From: an uncultured Pseudomonadota bacterium
GTDB taxonomy: Bacteria; Pseudomonadota; Gammaproteobacteria; Burkholderiales; CAIKXV01
Assembly: GCA_903831455.1 (NCBI GenBank)
Contig: CAIKXV010000005.1
Coordinates: 1-61,166, forward strand
Length of the DNA stretch: 61,166 bases
Direction: 5' to 3'
Below, piece after piece: positions 17,211 through 26,643 of this stretch. Under the pieces are notes generated by a model. The model made no database searches, was not told the origin of the DNA, and was given only the letters and a program-made list of their open reading frames with translations. A program made the translations under genes and the position numbers. Position 1 is the stretch's first letter. Each line of letters starts with the position of its first letter.

Positions 17211-17969
17211 TCATGCGGACCGTTGCCCGATCGTCTCGAGGAAGGCCGCTTCCAGCGGGGTACCGGTCGGATGGCGGGCCAGCCATTGGGCAGGCGTGGC
17301 ATCGAGGATGCGCCGGCCGGCGTGCATCACGACGACCCGGTCGCACAGGCTGGCCACGTCATCGAGCGCGTGGGAACTGAACAGCAGCGCGCGCCCGGAC
17401 TCGCGAACCTTCCGCAGGGCTGCACGCGTGCGCGCGCGCACCGCGGGGTCCAGGCCGCTGGTCGGCTCGTCGAGCACGGTGAGCGGTGCCTCGGCCAGCA
17501 GCGCGGCGGCCAGTCCCAGAGCCTGGGCCATGCCCTTGCTGTACTGGCGGGCGGGGAGGGCGAGCGCCGCGGCATCGAAGTCCAGCGACTCGAGGCAGGC
17601 GCGTGCGGCCCGGGGGTCGTAGGGGCGTCCGCGCAGCCCGGCCTGCAGGCGCAGGTACTCGTCCCCGGTCAGGTGGGCCGGTGGAACGAAGCGCTCGGGC
17701 ACCCAGGCGACGCCCGCTCGAGCCGCCGGGTCGCGGCTGTCCAGCCCCAGGACCCGAATGCAGCCGTGCTGCGGGCGGGTGAAGTCGAGCAGGCAGCGCA
17801 GCAGGGTCGTCTTGCCCGCCCCGTTGCGTCCGACCAGCCCCACGCTCTCGCCCGCCGCCACGGGAAAACTGACTTCTTCGATGGAAAAGCCGCTGCCATG
17901 CCGGTACCCGACCCGGTCGAAGACAACGGCGGGGGGCGTGCCAGGGGAGCGGCTTGCCATTGGCATCAT
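17211..17969 (-). CDS. ABC exporter ATPase at the head of the pilus cluster
   Basis: 252 residues from the first of three clustered ATGs (17969, 17966, 17960). Walker A GRNGAGKTT, a Q-loop region, a divergent signature (YSKGMAQ instead of LSGGQ), Walker B LTVLDEPTSGLD and the H-loop SSHALDDV mark a CcmA/NatA-type ATPase for an ABC-2 permease. No permease is adjacent; the fitting partner is at 3952-4746, after ten pilus genes on the same strand. It diverges from mlaF across only 66 bp, so the two must share a promoter region. It ends 123 bp before the MshM-MshL start. Substrate unknown. Confidence 0.8.
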   Translation of the reverse strand: MMPMASRSPGTPPAVVFDRVGYRHGSGFSIEEVSFPVAAGESVGLVGRNGAGKTTLLRCLLDFTRPQHGCIRVLGLDSRDPAARAGVAWVPERFVPPAHLTGDEYLRLQAGLRGRPYDPRAARACLESLDFDAAALALPARQYSKGMAQALGLAAALLAEAPLTVLDEPTSGLDPAVRARTRAALRKVRESGRALLFSSHALDDVASLCDRVVVMHAGRRILDATPAQWLARHPTGTPLEAAFLETIGQRSA

Positions 17970-17995
17970 GCGAGCGGGACGCAGGGCAGACAGGA

Positions 17996-18001
17996 TAGAA
18001 T
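17996..18001 (+). promoter_or_regulatory. Possible -10 element (TAGAAT) for mlaF
   Basis: TAGAAT lies in the 66-bp gap between the divergent ABC ATPase and mlaF, 34 bases before the mlaF GTG. No good -35 hexamer is visible at 16-18 bp spacing. The hexamer and its position are seen; function is inferred. Confidence 0.3.
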
Positions 18002-18035
18002 CGAAGTCTACCTTCAGCGAAAGCGCGCCCCGCGC

Positions 18036-18905
18036 GTGTCCTCCGCCCCGCCCGTCCCGTCCCTGCCCCCCGCGCCGGCTGCCCGTGCCGCGGCCCATGC
18101 CGAACCCCTGGTCGCCTTCCGCGGGGTCAGTTTCGGCTACGGGCGGCGCATGATCCTCGAGGGACTCGACCTCGAGGTGCCGCGCGGGCAGGTGGTGTCG
18201 ATCATGGGCGGCAGCGGCTGCGGCAAGACCACGCTGCTGCGCCTGATCGGGGGGGCGGTCAAGGCGTCCTCCGGCAGCGTGCGGGTGGCCGGCCAGGCCG
18301 TGGAGACCCTGCGCCGGGACGACCTCTACCGGCTGCGCCGCCGCATGGGCATGCTGTTCCAGTTCGGTGCGCTGTTCACCGACCTGTCCGTCTTCGACAA
18401 CGTCGCGTTCCCGATGCGCGAGCGCACCGACCTGCCCGAGCCGGTCATCCGCGACCTGGTGCTGCTCAAGCTGCACGCGGTCGGATTGCGCGGCGCGGCG
18501 CGACTCATGCCCAACGAACTGTCCGGCGGCATGGCGCGGCGCGTGGCGCTGGCGCGGGCGATTGCCCTCGACCCGGAACTCATCATGTACGACGAGCCGT
18601 TCACCGGCCTCGACCCGATCTCGCTGGCGGTCATCTCCAACCTGATCCGTACGCTCAACGTCGCGCTCGGCGCCACTTCGATCGTGGTCACGCACGACGT
18701 GCGCGAATCGATGCGCATCCTCGACTACTGCTACCTGATGGCCGAGGGACGGATCGTCGCGCGCGGAACCCCCGACGAGATCCTCGCCTCCGACCAGCCC
18801 TACGCGCGCCAGTTCTTCCATGGCGGGATCGACGGCGCGGTGCCGTTCCACTATCCGGGCGCGGACTACCGCACCGAACTGGGGCTCGCCGGCCATGATC
18901 GATAG
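18036..18905 (+). CDS. mlaF: Phospholipid transport ATPase MlaF
   Basis: 289 residues from a GTG at 18036, the only start that fits between the divergent gene and the first conserved block; the long open frame further upstream is antisense to the pilus cluster. Walker A GGSGCGKTT, signature LSGGMARR, Walker B LIMYDEPFTGLDP and the H-loop VVTHDVRES are all intact, with the Mla-specific MLFQFGALFTDLSVFDNVAF. It energises movement of phospholipid between inner membrane and the MlaC shuttle to keep the outer membrane asymmetric. First gene of mlaFEDCB; overlaps mlaE by 11 bases. Confidence 0.93.
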   Translation: MSSAPPVPSLPPAPAARAAAHAEPLVAFRGVSFGYGRRMILEGLDLEVPRGQVVSIMGGSGCGKTTLLRLIGGAVKASSGSVRVAGQAVETLRRDDLYRLRRRMGMLFQFGALFTDLSVFDNVAFPMRERTDLPEPVIRDLVLLKLHAVGLRGAARLMPNELSGGMARRVALARAIALDPELIMYDEPFTGLDPISLAVISNLIRTLNVALGATSIVVTHDVRESMRILDYCYLMAEGRIVARGTPDEILASDQPYARQFFHGGIDGAVPFHYPGADYRTELGLAGHDR

Positions 18906-19689
18906 GGGACTGCTGACCGTACGCGGCGCCGGCCGCTCGACGATCGACGGCGTGCTGCGGCTGGGTTACGCCACGCGCTTCCTGTGGCTCACGCTGACCC
19001 ACTCGCTCACCTGCCTCCAGCGACCGCGGCTGGTGGTGCGCGAGATCTACTTCTCGGGCGTGCTCTCGCTGGTGATCGTGCTCGTCTCCGGGCTGTTCGT
19101 CGGCATGGTGCTGGCGCTCCAGGGGTACCAGACGCTGCGCACCTACGGATCGGAGTCGGCGCTCGGCGTGCTCGTCGCGTTGTCGCTGCTTCGCGAACTC
19201 GGGCCGGTGATCAGCGCGCTGCTGTTCGCAAGCCGCGCCGGATCGGCGGTGACCGCCGAGATCGGCCTGATGAAGGCGACCGAACAGTTGCGCGCGATGG
19301 AGATGATGGCGGTCGATCCGGTGGCACGCGTGATCGCGCCGCGCTTCTGGGCCGGCGTGCTCTCGCTCCCCGTGCTGAGCGCGATGTTCACCGCGATCGG
19401 CATCTACGGGGGATACCTGATCGGCGTGGTGCTGCTGGGCGTGGACGAGGGCTCGTTCTGGTCCCAGATGCAGAACTCGGTCGACTTCCGCGAGGACGTG
19501 GTGAACGGCATGATCAAGAGCCTCGTGTTCGGCGTCGCCGTGGCCTGGATCGCGGTCTTCGAGGGCTACGACGCCCCGCCCACCGCCGAGGGCGTCTCCG
19601 GCGCCACGACCCGCACGGTGGTCACTTCGGCGCTGGCCATCCTCTTCCTCGACTACATTCTCACTTCGCTCATGTTCCGGGGGGCCTGA
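18895..19689 (+). CDS. mlaE: Phospholipid transport permease MlaE
   Basis: 264 residues with the MlaE/YrbE permease pattern: VREIYFSGVLSLVIVLVSGLFVGMVLALQGY, then LLRELGPVISALLFASRAGSA and AEIGLMKATEQLRAMEMM, and several membrane helices. It starts inside the mlaF coding end (ATG 18895) and its stop overlaps the mlaD start (TGATG, 19687-19691). It is the transmembrane half of the inner-membrane MlaFEDB complex. Confidence 0.93.
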   Translation: MIDRGLLTVRGAGRSTIDGVLRLGYATRFLWLTLTHSLTCLQRPRLVVREIYFSGVLSLVIVLVSGLFVGMVLALQGYQTLRTYGSESALGVLVALSLLRELGPVISALLFASRAGSAVTAEIGLMKATEQLRAMEMMAVDPVARVIAPRFWAGVLSLPVLSAMFTAIGIYGGYLIGVVLLGVDEGSFWSQMQNSVDFREDVVNGMIKSLVFGVAVAWIAVFEGYDAPPTAEGVSGATTRTVVTSALAILFLDYILTSLMFRGA

Positions 19690-20162
19690 TGGAACGCTCG
19701 ACGCTCGACGTCTGGGTCGGCATCTTCGTGGTCGGTGGCCTGGTGGCACTGCTCGTCCTCGCGCTCAAGGTGGGCAACGCCGGGGACATGCTGCGCGCCG
19801 GCCCCACCTACACGCTCACCGCCACCTTCGAGAACATCGGTGGCCTCAAGCCCCGGGCGCCGGTGAAGAGTTCCGGCGTCACGGTCGGGCGGGTCGCGTC
19901 GATCGACTACGACCCCGAGGCGTTCGTCGCGGTGGTCACGCTGCGGATCGACCGGCGCTATGCGCGTTTCCCGCGCGATACCTTCGCCACCATCTACACC
20001 TCGGGCCTGCTGGGCGAGCAGTACGTCGGTCTCGCGCCCGGCGGCGACGACCGGCTGCTCGCCGACGGCGATCGCATCACCAAGACGCAGAAGGCCGTGG
20101 TCCTGGAGGACCTGATCGGCCAGTTCCTCACCAGCCGCGCTGGCGAGACTCCCCAGAAATAA
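19689..20162 (+). CDS. mlaD: MlaD, MCE-domain lipid transport subunit
   Basis: 157 residues: MERSTLDVWVGIFVVGG starts a single membrane anchor (about 8-27), followed by one MCE domain (YTLTATFENIGGLKPRAPVK, SGVTVGRVASI, TSGLLGEQYVGLAPGG). Length is that of single-MCE MlaD, which forms a hexameric ring on the periplasmic face and hands lipid to MlaC. It is coupled to mlaE by a TGATG overlap. Confidence 0.93.
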   Translation: MERSTLDVWVGIFVVGGLVALLVLALKVGNAGDMLRAGPTYTLTATFENIGGLKPRAPVKSSGVTVGRVASIDYDPEAFVAVVTLRIDRRYARFPRDTFATIYTSGLLGEQYVGLAPGGDDRLLADGDRITKTQKAVVLEDLIGQFLTSRAGETPQK

Positions 20163-20246
20163 CCGCGCGGCCCCGATCGGCACGTGCCCGCCGCAGGGCT
20201 CGCCCGGTCCGCTTCCCGTCCCTCCGCCCACTTCCATCGCCTGCCC

Positions 20247-20912
20247 ATGAACTCCACGCCCCGTACCGCCCGCCGCTCGCTGCTGGCCCTCCTGCTGCTC
20301 TCCGCGTCCGGCGCCCCGTTGCATGCCCAGGAGATCGCGCCCGACGCGCTGGTGCGCTCGACGATCGACCAGGTGATCGCCGGCATCAAGGCGGACAAGG
20401 CGATCCAGGCGGGCGATCTCAAGCGCATCCTCGAGTTCGCCGAGGGCTTCGCCCAGCACTTCAACTTCACCCGCATGACCCGGCTGGCCATGGGAGCGAA
20501 CTGGAAGCAGGCCAGCCCCACGCAGCAGGAAGCCCTGGTGAGGGAGTTCCGCGACCTGCTGCTGCGGACCTACGCGGTGGCCATGCGCGAGTACCGCAAC
20601 CAGACGGTCGACGTGAAGCCGGTTCGGCTGGCCCCGGGGCAGAACGATGTCCAGGTCCGCACCACCGTCAACCAGCCCGGCGCGCAGCCCATCACCATCG
20701 ACTACGACATGGAGCGCACCCCGCGCGGGTGGCTCGTCTACGACGTCACCGTGGCCGGGGTGAGCCTCGTGGTGAACTTCCGGTCCTCCTTCGACTCCGA
20801 GATTCGCAAGAGTGGCGTCGACGGCCTGGTCAAGCAGCTCGCCGAGCGCAATCGCAACGCCGGTACCGGAGCCGCCGCCGGCAACCCGCCCGCTCGCAAG
20901 GCGGGCGCCTGA
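20247..20912 (+). CDS. mlaC: MlaC, periplasmic phospholipid shuttle
   Basis: 221 residues from the ATG at 20247, which begins a Sec signal peptide (RRSLLALLLLSASGAPLHAQ); an upstream GTG at 20184 would put 21 extra residues before it. The mature domain is MlaC/Ttg2D (DFKRILEFAEGFAQHFNFTRMT-like helix, YRNQTVDVKPVRL, TTVNQPGAQPITIDYDMER, GWLVYDVTVAGVSLVVNFRS). It carries lipids between the outer membrane and MlaFEDB. No mlaA (vacJ) gene is present beside it, although many relatives carry one here. Confidence 0.92.
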   Translation: MNSTPRTARRSLLALLLLSASGAPLHAQEIAPDALVRSTIDQVIAGIKADKAIQAGDLKRILEFAEGFAQHFNFTRMTRLAMGANWKQASPTQQEALVREFRDLLLRTYAVAMREYRNQTVDVKPVRLAPGQNDVQVRTTVNQPGAQPITIDYDMERTPRGWLVYDVTVAGVSLVVNFRSSFDSEIRKSGVDGLVKQLAERNRNAGTGAAAGNPPARKAGA

Positions 20913-20915
20913 CCG

Positions 20916-21254
20916 ATGGCCGGTGAATCGACGTCGCAGCCTGCGGCGAGCCTCGGCCGTGCAGGTCCCGATCTCTGGAGCCTGAGCGGCTGCCTCGCCA
21001 TCGAGACCGCACGCAACGCGCTGCCCGCGATCGAGCCGGTGCTCGAGCAGGCGGGCGGGCGCGTGCAGCGCATCGACGCGGCCGGGTTGTCCGACTTCGA
21101 TTCCGCCGCCCTTGCGGTGATGTTCGAATGGGAGCGCCGTGCACGCGCGCGCGGCCTCAGGCTCGCCTGGGAGGGCCTGCCGCAGGGGCTGGTTTCGCTG
21201 GCGCGGCTCTACGGCGTCGAGGCCATGCTGGATTCGACCGACGCGCGGGGCTGA
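20916..21254 (+). CDS. mlaB: MlaB-like STAS-domain protein
   Basis: 112 residues, three bases after mlaC. The STAS fold is suggested by LWSLSGCLAIETARNALP at the start and RIDAAGLSDFDSAALAVMFEWERRA, where AGLSDFDSAALA is the usual helix-cap region of MlaB/Ttg2E. It binds MlaF in the cytoplasm and is needed for complex stability. Small and divergent, but position fixes the assignment. Confidence 0.85.
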   Translation: MAGESTSQPAASLGRAGPDLWSLSGCLAIETARNALPAIEPVLEQAGGRVQRIDAAGLSDFDSAALAVMFEWERRARARGLRLAWEGLPQGLVSLARLYGVEAMLDSTDARG

Positions 21255-21258
21255 GACA

Positions 21259-22170
21259 GTGGGCGAGGCACCGGCACTGGAGGTTCGCGGGCTCGTCAAG
21301 CGCTACGGCCCCCTCACCGCGCTCGCCGGCGTCGACCTTCGCGTCGAGCGGGGTGAATTCTTCGGGTTGCTCGGTCCGAACGGAGCGGGCAAGACCACGC
21401 TGATCAGCGTGCTCGCAGGGCTGGCTCGCGCCGACGCCGGGCACGCGCGCGTGATGGGGCATGACGTGGCGACCGACTATCGTGCGGCGCGGCGTGCGCT
21501 GGGGGTGGTGCCCCAGGAACTGGTGTTCGATCCGTTCTTCACCGTGCGCGAGACGCTTCGCATCCAGTCGGGCTACTTCGGGCTGCGCGACAACGACGCA
21601 TGGATCGACGAACTGCTCGAGCGCCTCGACCTCACCGCCAAGGCCGACACGAACATGCGCGCGCTCTCGGGGGGCATGAAACGGCGGGTGCTGGTCGCGC
21701 AGGCCCTGGTGCACCGCCCTCCGGTCGTGGTGCTCGACGAGCCGACGGCCGGCGTCGACGTCGCCCTGCGGCAGGGGTTGTGGGCCTTCATCGGTCAGCT
21801 CAATCGCGCCGGGCACACCATCGTCCTGACCACGCATTACCTCGAGGAAGCCGAGTCCCTGTGCGGGCGCATCGCGATGCTCAAGCAGGGGCAGGTGGTC
21901 GCGCTCGACAGCACCGACAACCTCCTGGCGGCCGCGCGACGCGCGCAGCGGTCGCTGCGGCTGCGCCTCGAACCCGGGCCGCTACCCGCGGCGCTCGCCG
22001 CGCGCAGCCCGCAGCGCGAGGGCGACTTCCTGGTGTTCCCGCTGGACGAGCCCGGCCAGGTCGAGCCGCTGCTCGCCGCCGCACGCGAGGCCGGCCGTGC
22101 GATCCTCGAACTGGAGGTCGCGCAACCGGACCTGCAGGACGTGTTCCTGCAGGTGATGACCCGGCCCTGA
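21259..22170 (+). CDS. ABC exporter ATPase, YadG-like
   Basis: 303 residues from a GTG at 21259, four bases after mlaB; longer in-frame starts lie inside mlaB. Walker A GPNGAGKTT, signature LSGGMKRR, Walker B VVVLDEPTAGVD and the H-loop TTHYLEEAE are intact. The C-terminal ~90 residues are the usual extra domain of drug/polysaccharide-type ABC-2 ATPases. In related genomes this gene and a YadH-like permease are adjacent before murA; here an MFS gene separates them (22208-23446). Substrate unknown. Confidence 0.88.
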   Translation: MGEAPALEVRGLVKRYGPLTALAGVDLRVERGEFFGLLGPNGAGKTTLISVLAGLARADAGHARVMGHDVATDYRAARRALGVVPQELVFDPFFTVRETLRIQSGYFGLRDNDAWIDELLERLDLTAKADTNMRALSGGMKRRVLVAQALVHRPPVVVLDEPTAGVDVALRQGLWAFIGQLNRAGHTIVLTTHYLEEAESLCGRIAMLKQGQVVALDSTDNLLAAARRAQRSLRLRLEPGPLPAALAARSPQREGDFLVFPLDEPGQVEPLLAAAREAGRAILELEVAQPDLQDVFLQVMTRP

Positions 22171-22207
22171 TGGACGGCCGTCCGGGCGGCCCCGCGGAGT
22201 CCCGGCG

Positions 22208-23446
22208 TTGAGCGCGCCCTCGACCCTGCGGGTCGTGGCGACGCTGGGTACCACCCAGACCTTCGCCTGGGCCTCCAGCCATTACCTGCCGGCGGTGCTG
22301 GCCGCGCCGATCGCGGCCGAACTCGGCCTGGCGACCACCACGGTGTTCGCTGCCTTCTCCGCAGCCCTTCTCGTCTCCGGAGCGCTGGGGCCGCTAGCGG
22401 GCCGGCTGATCGACCGCCATGGCGGTCGCAGCGTGCTGGTGGCCTCCAATCTCATCCTTGCCGCCGGACTCTCCATGCTCGCCTCGGCGCAGGGCCCCGG
22501 GATGCTCTTCGCGGCCTGGCTGGTGCTGGGCGTGGGCATCGCGGCCGGACTCTACGATGCAGCATTCGCCACGCTGGTCGGCCTGTACCGCGAGGGGGCG
22601 CGCGGCCCGATCACCGGCATCACGCTGGTCGCCGGCTTTGCCAGCACGGTCGGCTGGCCGCTGGGTGCCCTGATCGAGTCGGAGCTGGGCTGGCGGGCGG
22701 TGTGCGTCTTCTGGGCGCTCGTGCACCTGCTGGTCTGCCTGCCGGCCAATCGATGGCTGCTGCCCGCCGCGGGTCCCCGGGCGGTGGAGGAGGCCTCGGT
22801 GGCAGCCGCTCCTCCCCGCCAGGGCGCGACTGATCGCGACGCACCGACGGCGGCGCCGGCATCGGGCCGGCTGGCGCCCTCGCGCCGCGCCGCGGCGGTG
22901 GCCTTGCTCGCGTTCGCGTTCGCGGCGGCAGCCTTCGTCGCTGGCGCGATGGCGGCGCACCTGCTGCGACTGCTCGAGGCGGCGGGGGCGACGCCGGCGG
23001 CCGCGGTGTTCGCCGGCATGCTGATCGGGCCCGCCCAGGTGATCGCGCGCATCGCCGAGTTCCAGCTGGCGGGACGACTCACCCCGCTCGCCAGCGCGAG
23101 GATGGCCTTTGCGCTCCATCCCCTGGGCGCCCTCGTCCTGCTCGTGGTCGGTGCGCCGGCCGCAGCGGCCTTCGCGCTGTTGCATGGGGCAAGCAACGGG
23201 CTGGTCACCATCACGCGTGGCACCGTGCCGCTGTGGCTGTTCGGTCCCGAGGGGTATGGCTCGCTGCTGGGCCGCATCGGCGGGCTGGCTCGCGTGGTGC
23301 AGGCGATCGCGCCGTTCGCCTTCGGTTTCGCGGTCGAGGCCTGGGGTGGGGGTGCGGTCTGGATCACGGGCCTGCTGATGCTCGCAGCCGTGGTTGCCCT
23401 CCTCGCCATCCGGCCGCTCGCCGCCCGGCGACCGGATGCAGGCTGA
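22208..23446 (+). CDS. MFS transporter inserted between the ABC exporter genes
   Basis: 412 residues from a TTG (22208), the start that yields a full first helix (TLGTTQTFAWASSHYLPAVL). About twelve hydrophobic segments with a central Pro/Ala-rich cytoplasmic loop (about residues 190-225), and the MFS loop 2-3 motif GPLAGRLIDRHGGR. The C-half contains HGASNGLVTITRGTVPLWLFG, a pattern I associate with small-solute MFS carriers of unknown specificity in proteobacteria. It breaks the usual yadG-yadH adjacency, so it is probably an insertion, although G/C and codon style look like its neighbours. Confidence 0.8.
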   Translation: MSAPSTLRVVATLGTTQTFAWASSHYLPAVLAAPIAAELGLATTTVFAAFSAALLVSGALGPLAGRLIDRHGGRSVLVASNLILAAGLSMLASAQGPGMLFAAWLVLGVGIAAGLYDAAFATLVGLYREGARGPITGITLVAGFASTVGWPLGALIESELGWRAVCVFWALVHLLVCLPANRWLLPAAGPRAVEEASVAAAPPRQGATDRDAPTAAPASGRLAPSRRAAAVALLAFAFAAAAFVAGAMAAHLLRLLEAAGATPAAAVFAGMLIGPAQVIARIAEFQLAGRLTPLASARMAFALHPLGALVLLVVGAPAAAAFALLHGASNGLVTITRGTVPLWLFGPEGYGSLLGRIGGLARVVQAIAPFAFGFAVEAWGGGAVWITGLLMLAAVVALLAIRPLAARRPDAG

Positions 23447-23495
23447 ACGCGCGCGCCCCCGTGCCCTCTCGCGGACCGTTCCGGCGAGCGGGGTG

Positions 23496-23501
23496 TAGAC
23501 T
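23496..23501 (+). promoter_or_regulatory. Possible -10 element (TAGACT) before the YadH-like gene
   Basis: GTAGACTCGCG lies in the 83-bp gap after the MFS gene, 28 bases before the GTG at 23530. The same core precedes hisG, petA and the fourth Bug gene. No -35 hexamer is evident. It would give the permease and murA a promoter independent of mla. Confidence 0.3.
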
Positions 23502-23529
23502 CGCGCGCCTCCAGACGCGAGACACTGCC

Positions 23530-24333
23530 GTGCCCGAACAACGCCTGCTGCCGATCCCGCTGCCGGAAGCCACCCCTCGCGGAGGCTTCATCACGCTGCT
23601 CCACAAGGAAACCCTGCGTTTCTGGAAGGTGAGCATGCAGACGGTGCTCGCGCCGGTGGTCACGACGCTGCTCTACCTGATGATCTTCGCGCACGTGCTC
23701 TCCGGGCACGTGGACGTCTTCCCGGGCGTGCCCTACGGAAGCTTCCTGGTGCCGGGCCTCGCGATGATGACCGTGCTGCAGAACGCCTTCGCCAACAGCT
23801 CGTCGTCGATGGTGCAGTCGAAGATGACCGGCAACATCGTGTTCATGCTGCTGCCGCCGCTCTCGCCGCTGGAGGTCGTCGCCGCCTACGTGCTCGCCTC
23901 GGTGATCCGCGGCCTGGTGTGCGGGCTCGCCGTGCTCGCGATCGGCGCCTTCTTCGTGCCGCTGCCCGTCGCACACCCGTTCGCCGTGCTGGCCTTCTCG
24001 GTGGCGGGTGCGGCTGCGCTGGGCGCGCTCGGGCTGGTCGCGGGGCTGCATGCGGACAAGGTCGACCAGCTCGCCGCGGTCCAGCACTTCGTCGTGGTGC
24101 CGCTCACCTTCCTCGCCGGCGTGTTCTATTCGGTGCACTCGCTGCCGCCGTTCTGGCAGGCCGCCTCCCACCTGAACCCGGTCTTCTACATGGTGGACGG
24201 TTTCCGCTGGGGTTTCTTCGGCGCCTCCGACGTGCATCCTGCGCTGTGCGCGGCGGTGGTGGTCGGCAGCAGCGCCGCGCTGGCGGTGGCCGCGCTGCTG
24301 CTGGTGCGCTCCGGCTACAAGCTGCGCCACTAG
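23530..24333 (+). CDS. ABC-2-type exporter permease, YadH-like
   Basis: 267 residues from a GTG at 23530 ([20 protein letters not shown]). It has six membrane segments and the ABC-2 pattern of Yad[21 protein letters not shown], then [52 protein letters not shown] and [17 protein letters not shown]. It should partner the ATPase at 21259-22170 despite the intervening MFS gene. In many betaproteobacteria a bolA gene follows before murA; none is seen here. Confidence 0.88.
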   Translation: MPEQRLLPIPLPEATPRGGFITLLHKETLRFWKVSMQTVLAPVVTTLLYLMIFAHVLSGHVDVFPGVPYGSFLVPGLAMMTVLQNAFANSSSSMVQSKMTGNIVFMLLPPLSPLEVVAAYVLASVIRGLVCGLAVLAIGAFFVPLPVAHPFAVLAFSVAGAAALGALGLVAGLHADKVDQLAAVQHFVVVPLTFLAGVFYSVHSLPPFWQAASHLNPVFYMVDGFRWGFFGASDVHPALCAAVVVGSSAALAVAALLLVRSGYKLRH

Positions 24334-24410
24334 GCCCGCGCGACCCCGGCGTCCTGCCCCCGCCCCCTTTCCCCCTGCCCACCCGCGTTCACTGCCCAGG
24401 AGACGCCTTC

Positions 24411-25665
<1,255 letters not shown>

Positions 25666-25974
25666 GTCGCCCGGGCGTTTACCGATCCGCGACGGCCCCT
25701 CGCCGACGGCACCGCGCCCGTCCCCGCCCGCGCGGGCGGCTCCAGGGCCGTCGGTCGTGCGGGCGGCGCGTCGCACCCGGATGCACGATCGCGCCCGAAA
25801 CGTCGGGGCGATCGAGTCGGCCAGGCGGGCTTCGCGGTAGACTCGCGATCGCCGACCGGGCCCGGCTCCCGCGGCGCAGCCCTTCGCGGGCGAGCGGCCG
25901 TGCGCGGGCGACATCGGGCATGCCGAGCCCGCCGCGCCGGCCTGCAAACCTCTCCATCACGTGACCCTTCCGCC
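25666..25974 (+). other. 309-bp gap between murA and hisG
   Basis: No coding region is supported. It holds a 16-base perfect palindrome CCGCCCGCGCGGGCGG at 25724-25739 and a TAGACT hexamer at 25838-25843. I see no his leader peptide: no short frame rich in histidine codons followed by an attenuator. Confidence 0.5.
25838..25843 (+). promoter_or_regulatory. Possible -10 element (TAGACT) of the his operon
   Basis: GTAGACTCGCG occurs 131 bases before the hisG GTG in the gap after murA, with the same core found before three other genes in the window. No convincing -35 hexamer. Confidence 0.3.
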
Positions 25975-26643
25975 GTGGCCGACTCCGCGCCCCCCGTCAC
26001 GATCGCCCTGTCCAAGGGGCGGATCTACGACGACACCCTGCCGCTGCTGGCCGAGGCCGGCCTGCGCCCCGCGATCGACCCCGAGCGCTCTCGCCGGCTG
26101 ATCATCCCGACCAACCGCCCCGAGGTGCAGTTGCTGCTGGTGCGTGCCACCGACGTGCCCACCTACGTTCAGTTCGGGGGCGCGGACCTCGGGGTGTCCG
26201 GCAAGGACGTGCTCGACGAGCACGGCGGCGAGGGCTTGTACCAGCCGGTCGATCTCGGCATCGCGCGCTGCCGCATGGTCGTGGCCGCGCGCGCGGACTT
26301 CGACTACCCGGCCGCGGTGGCCCAGCGCCGCCGGTTGCGCGCGGCGACGAAGTTCGAGCGTACCGCGCGCGAGCACTTCGCCCGCAAGGGGCTGCACGTC
26401 GACCTGATCAAGCTCTACGGCTCGATGGAGCTGGCCCCGCTCACCGGGCTCGCCGACGTGATCGTCGACCTGGTCGACACCGGCAACACCCTCAAGGCGA
26501 ACAACCTCGTCGCGGTCGAGGACATCGCGCCGGTCAGCGCGCGCCTCGTGGTGAACCCCGCCTCCCTGCGCACCCGGGGGGCAACGCTGCGCCCGCTCAT
26601 CGACGCGCTGGGCAACGCCGCGGCGGCAAGGAGGGCGTCGTGA
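25975..26643 (+). CDS. hisG: ATP phosphoribosyltransferase catalytic subunit HisG, short form
   Basis: 222 residues from a GTG at 25975 ([20 protein letters not shown]). First step of histidine synthesis: ATP plus PRPP to phosphoribosyl-ATP. The substrate-binding wording is intact: [14 protein letters not shown] and the PRPP loop [14 protein letters not shown]. At about 220 residues it lacks the C-terminal regulatory domain of long HisG, so it should need a HisZ subunit, which is not encoded in the window. It overlaps hisD by GTGA (26640-26643). Confidence 0.95.
   Translation: MADSAPPVTIALSKGRIYDDTLPLLAEAGLRPAIDPERSRRLIIPTNRPEVQLLLVRATDVPTYVQFGGADLGVSGKDVLDEHGGEGLYQPVDLGIARCRMVVAARADFDYPAAVAQRRRLRAATKFERTAREHFARKGLHVDLIKLYGSMELAPLTGLADVIVDLVDTGNTLKANNLVAVEDIAPVSARLVVNPASLRTRGATLRPLIDALGNAAAARRAS

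Noticed and set aside
16164-18905. 913-codon frame ending in MlaF
   Set aside because: Everything before about 18036 is antisense to the secretin fusion and ABC ATPase genes.
25724-25739. Perfect palindrome CCGCCCGCGCGGGCGG as a terminator or operator
   Set aside because: No loop and no T-run; such palindromes arise readily at this GC content, so no function is claimed.
25666-25974. His attenuator leader peptide
   Set aside because: No short frame with a run of His codons is present in the gap before hisG.
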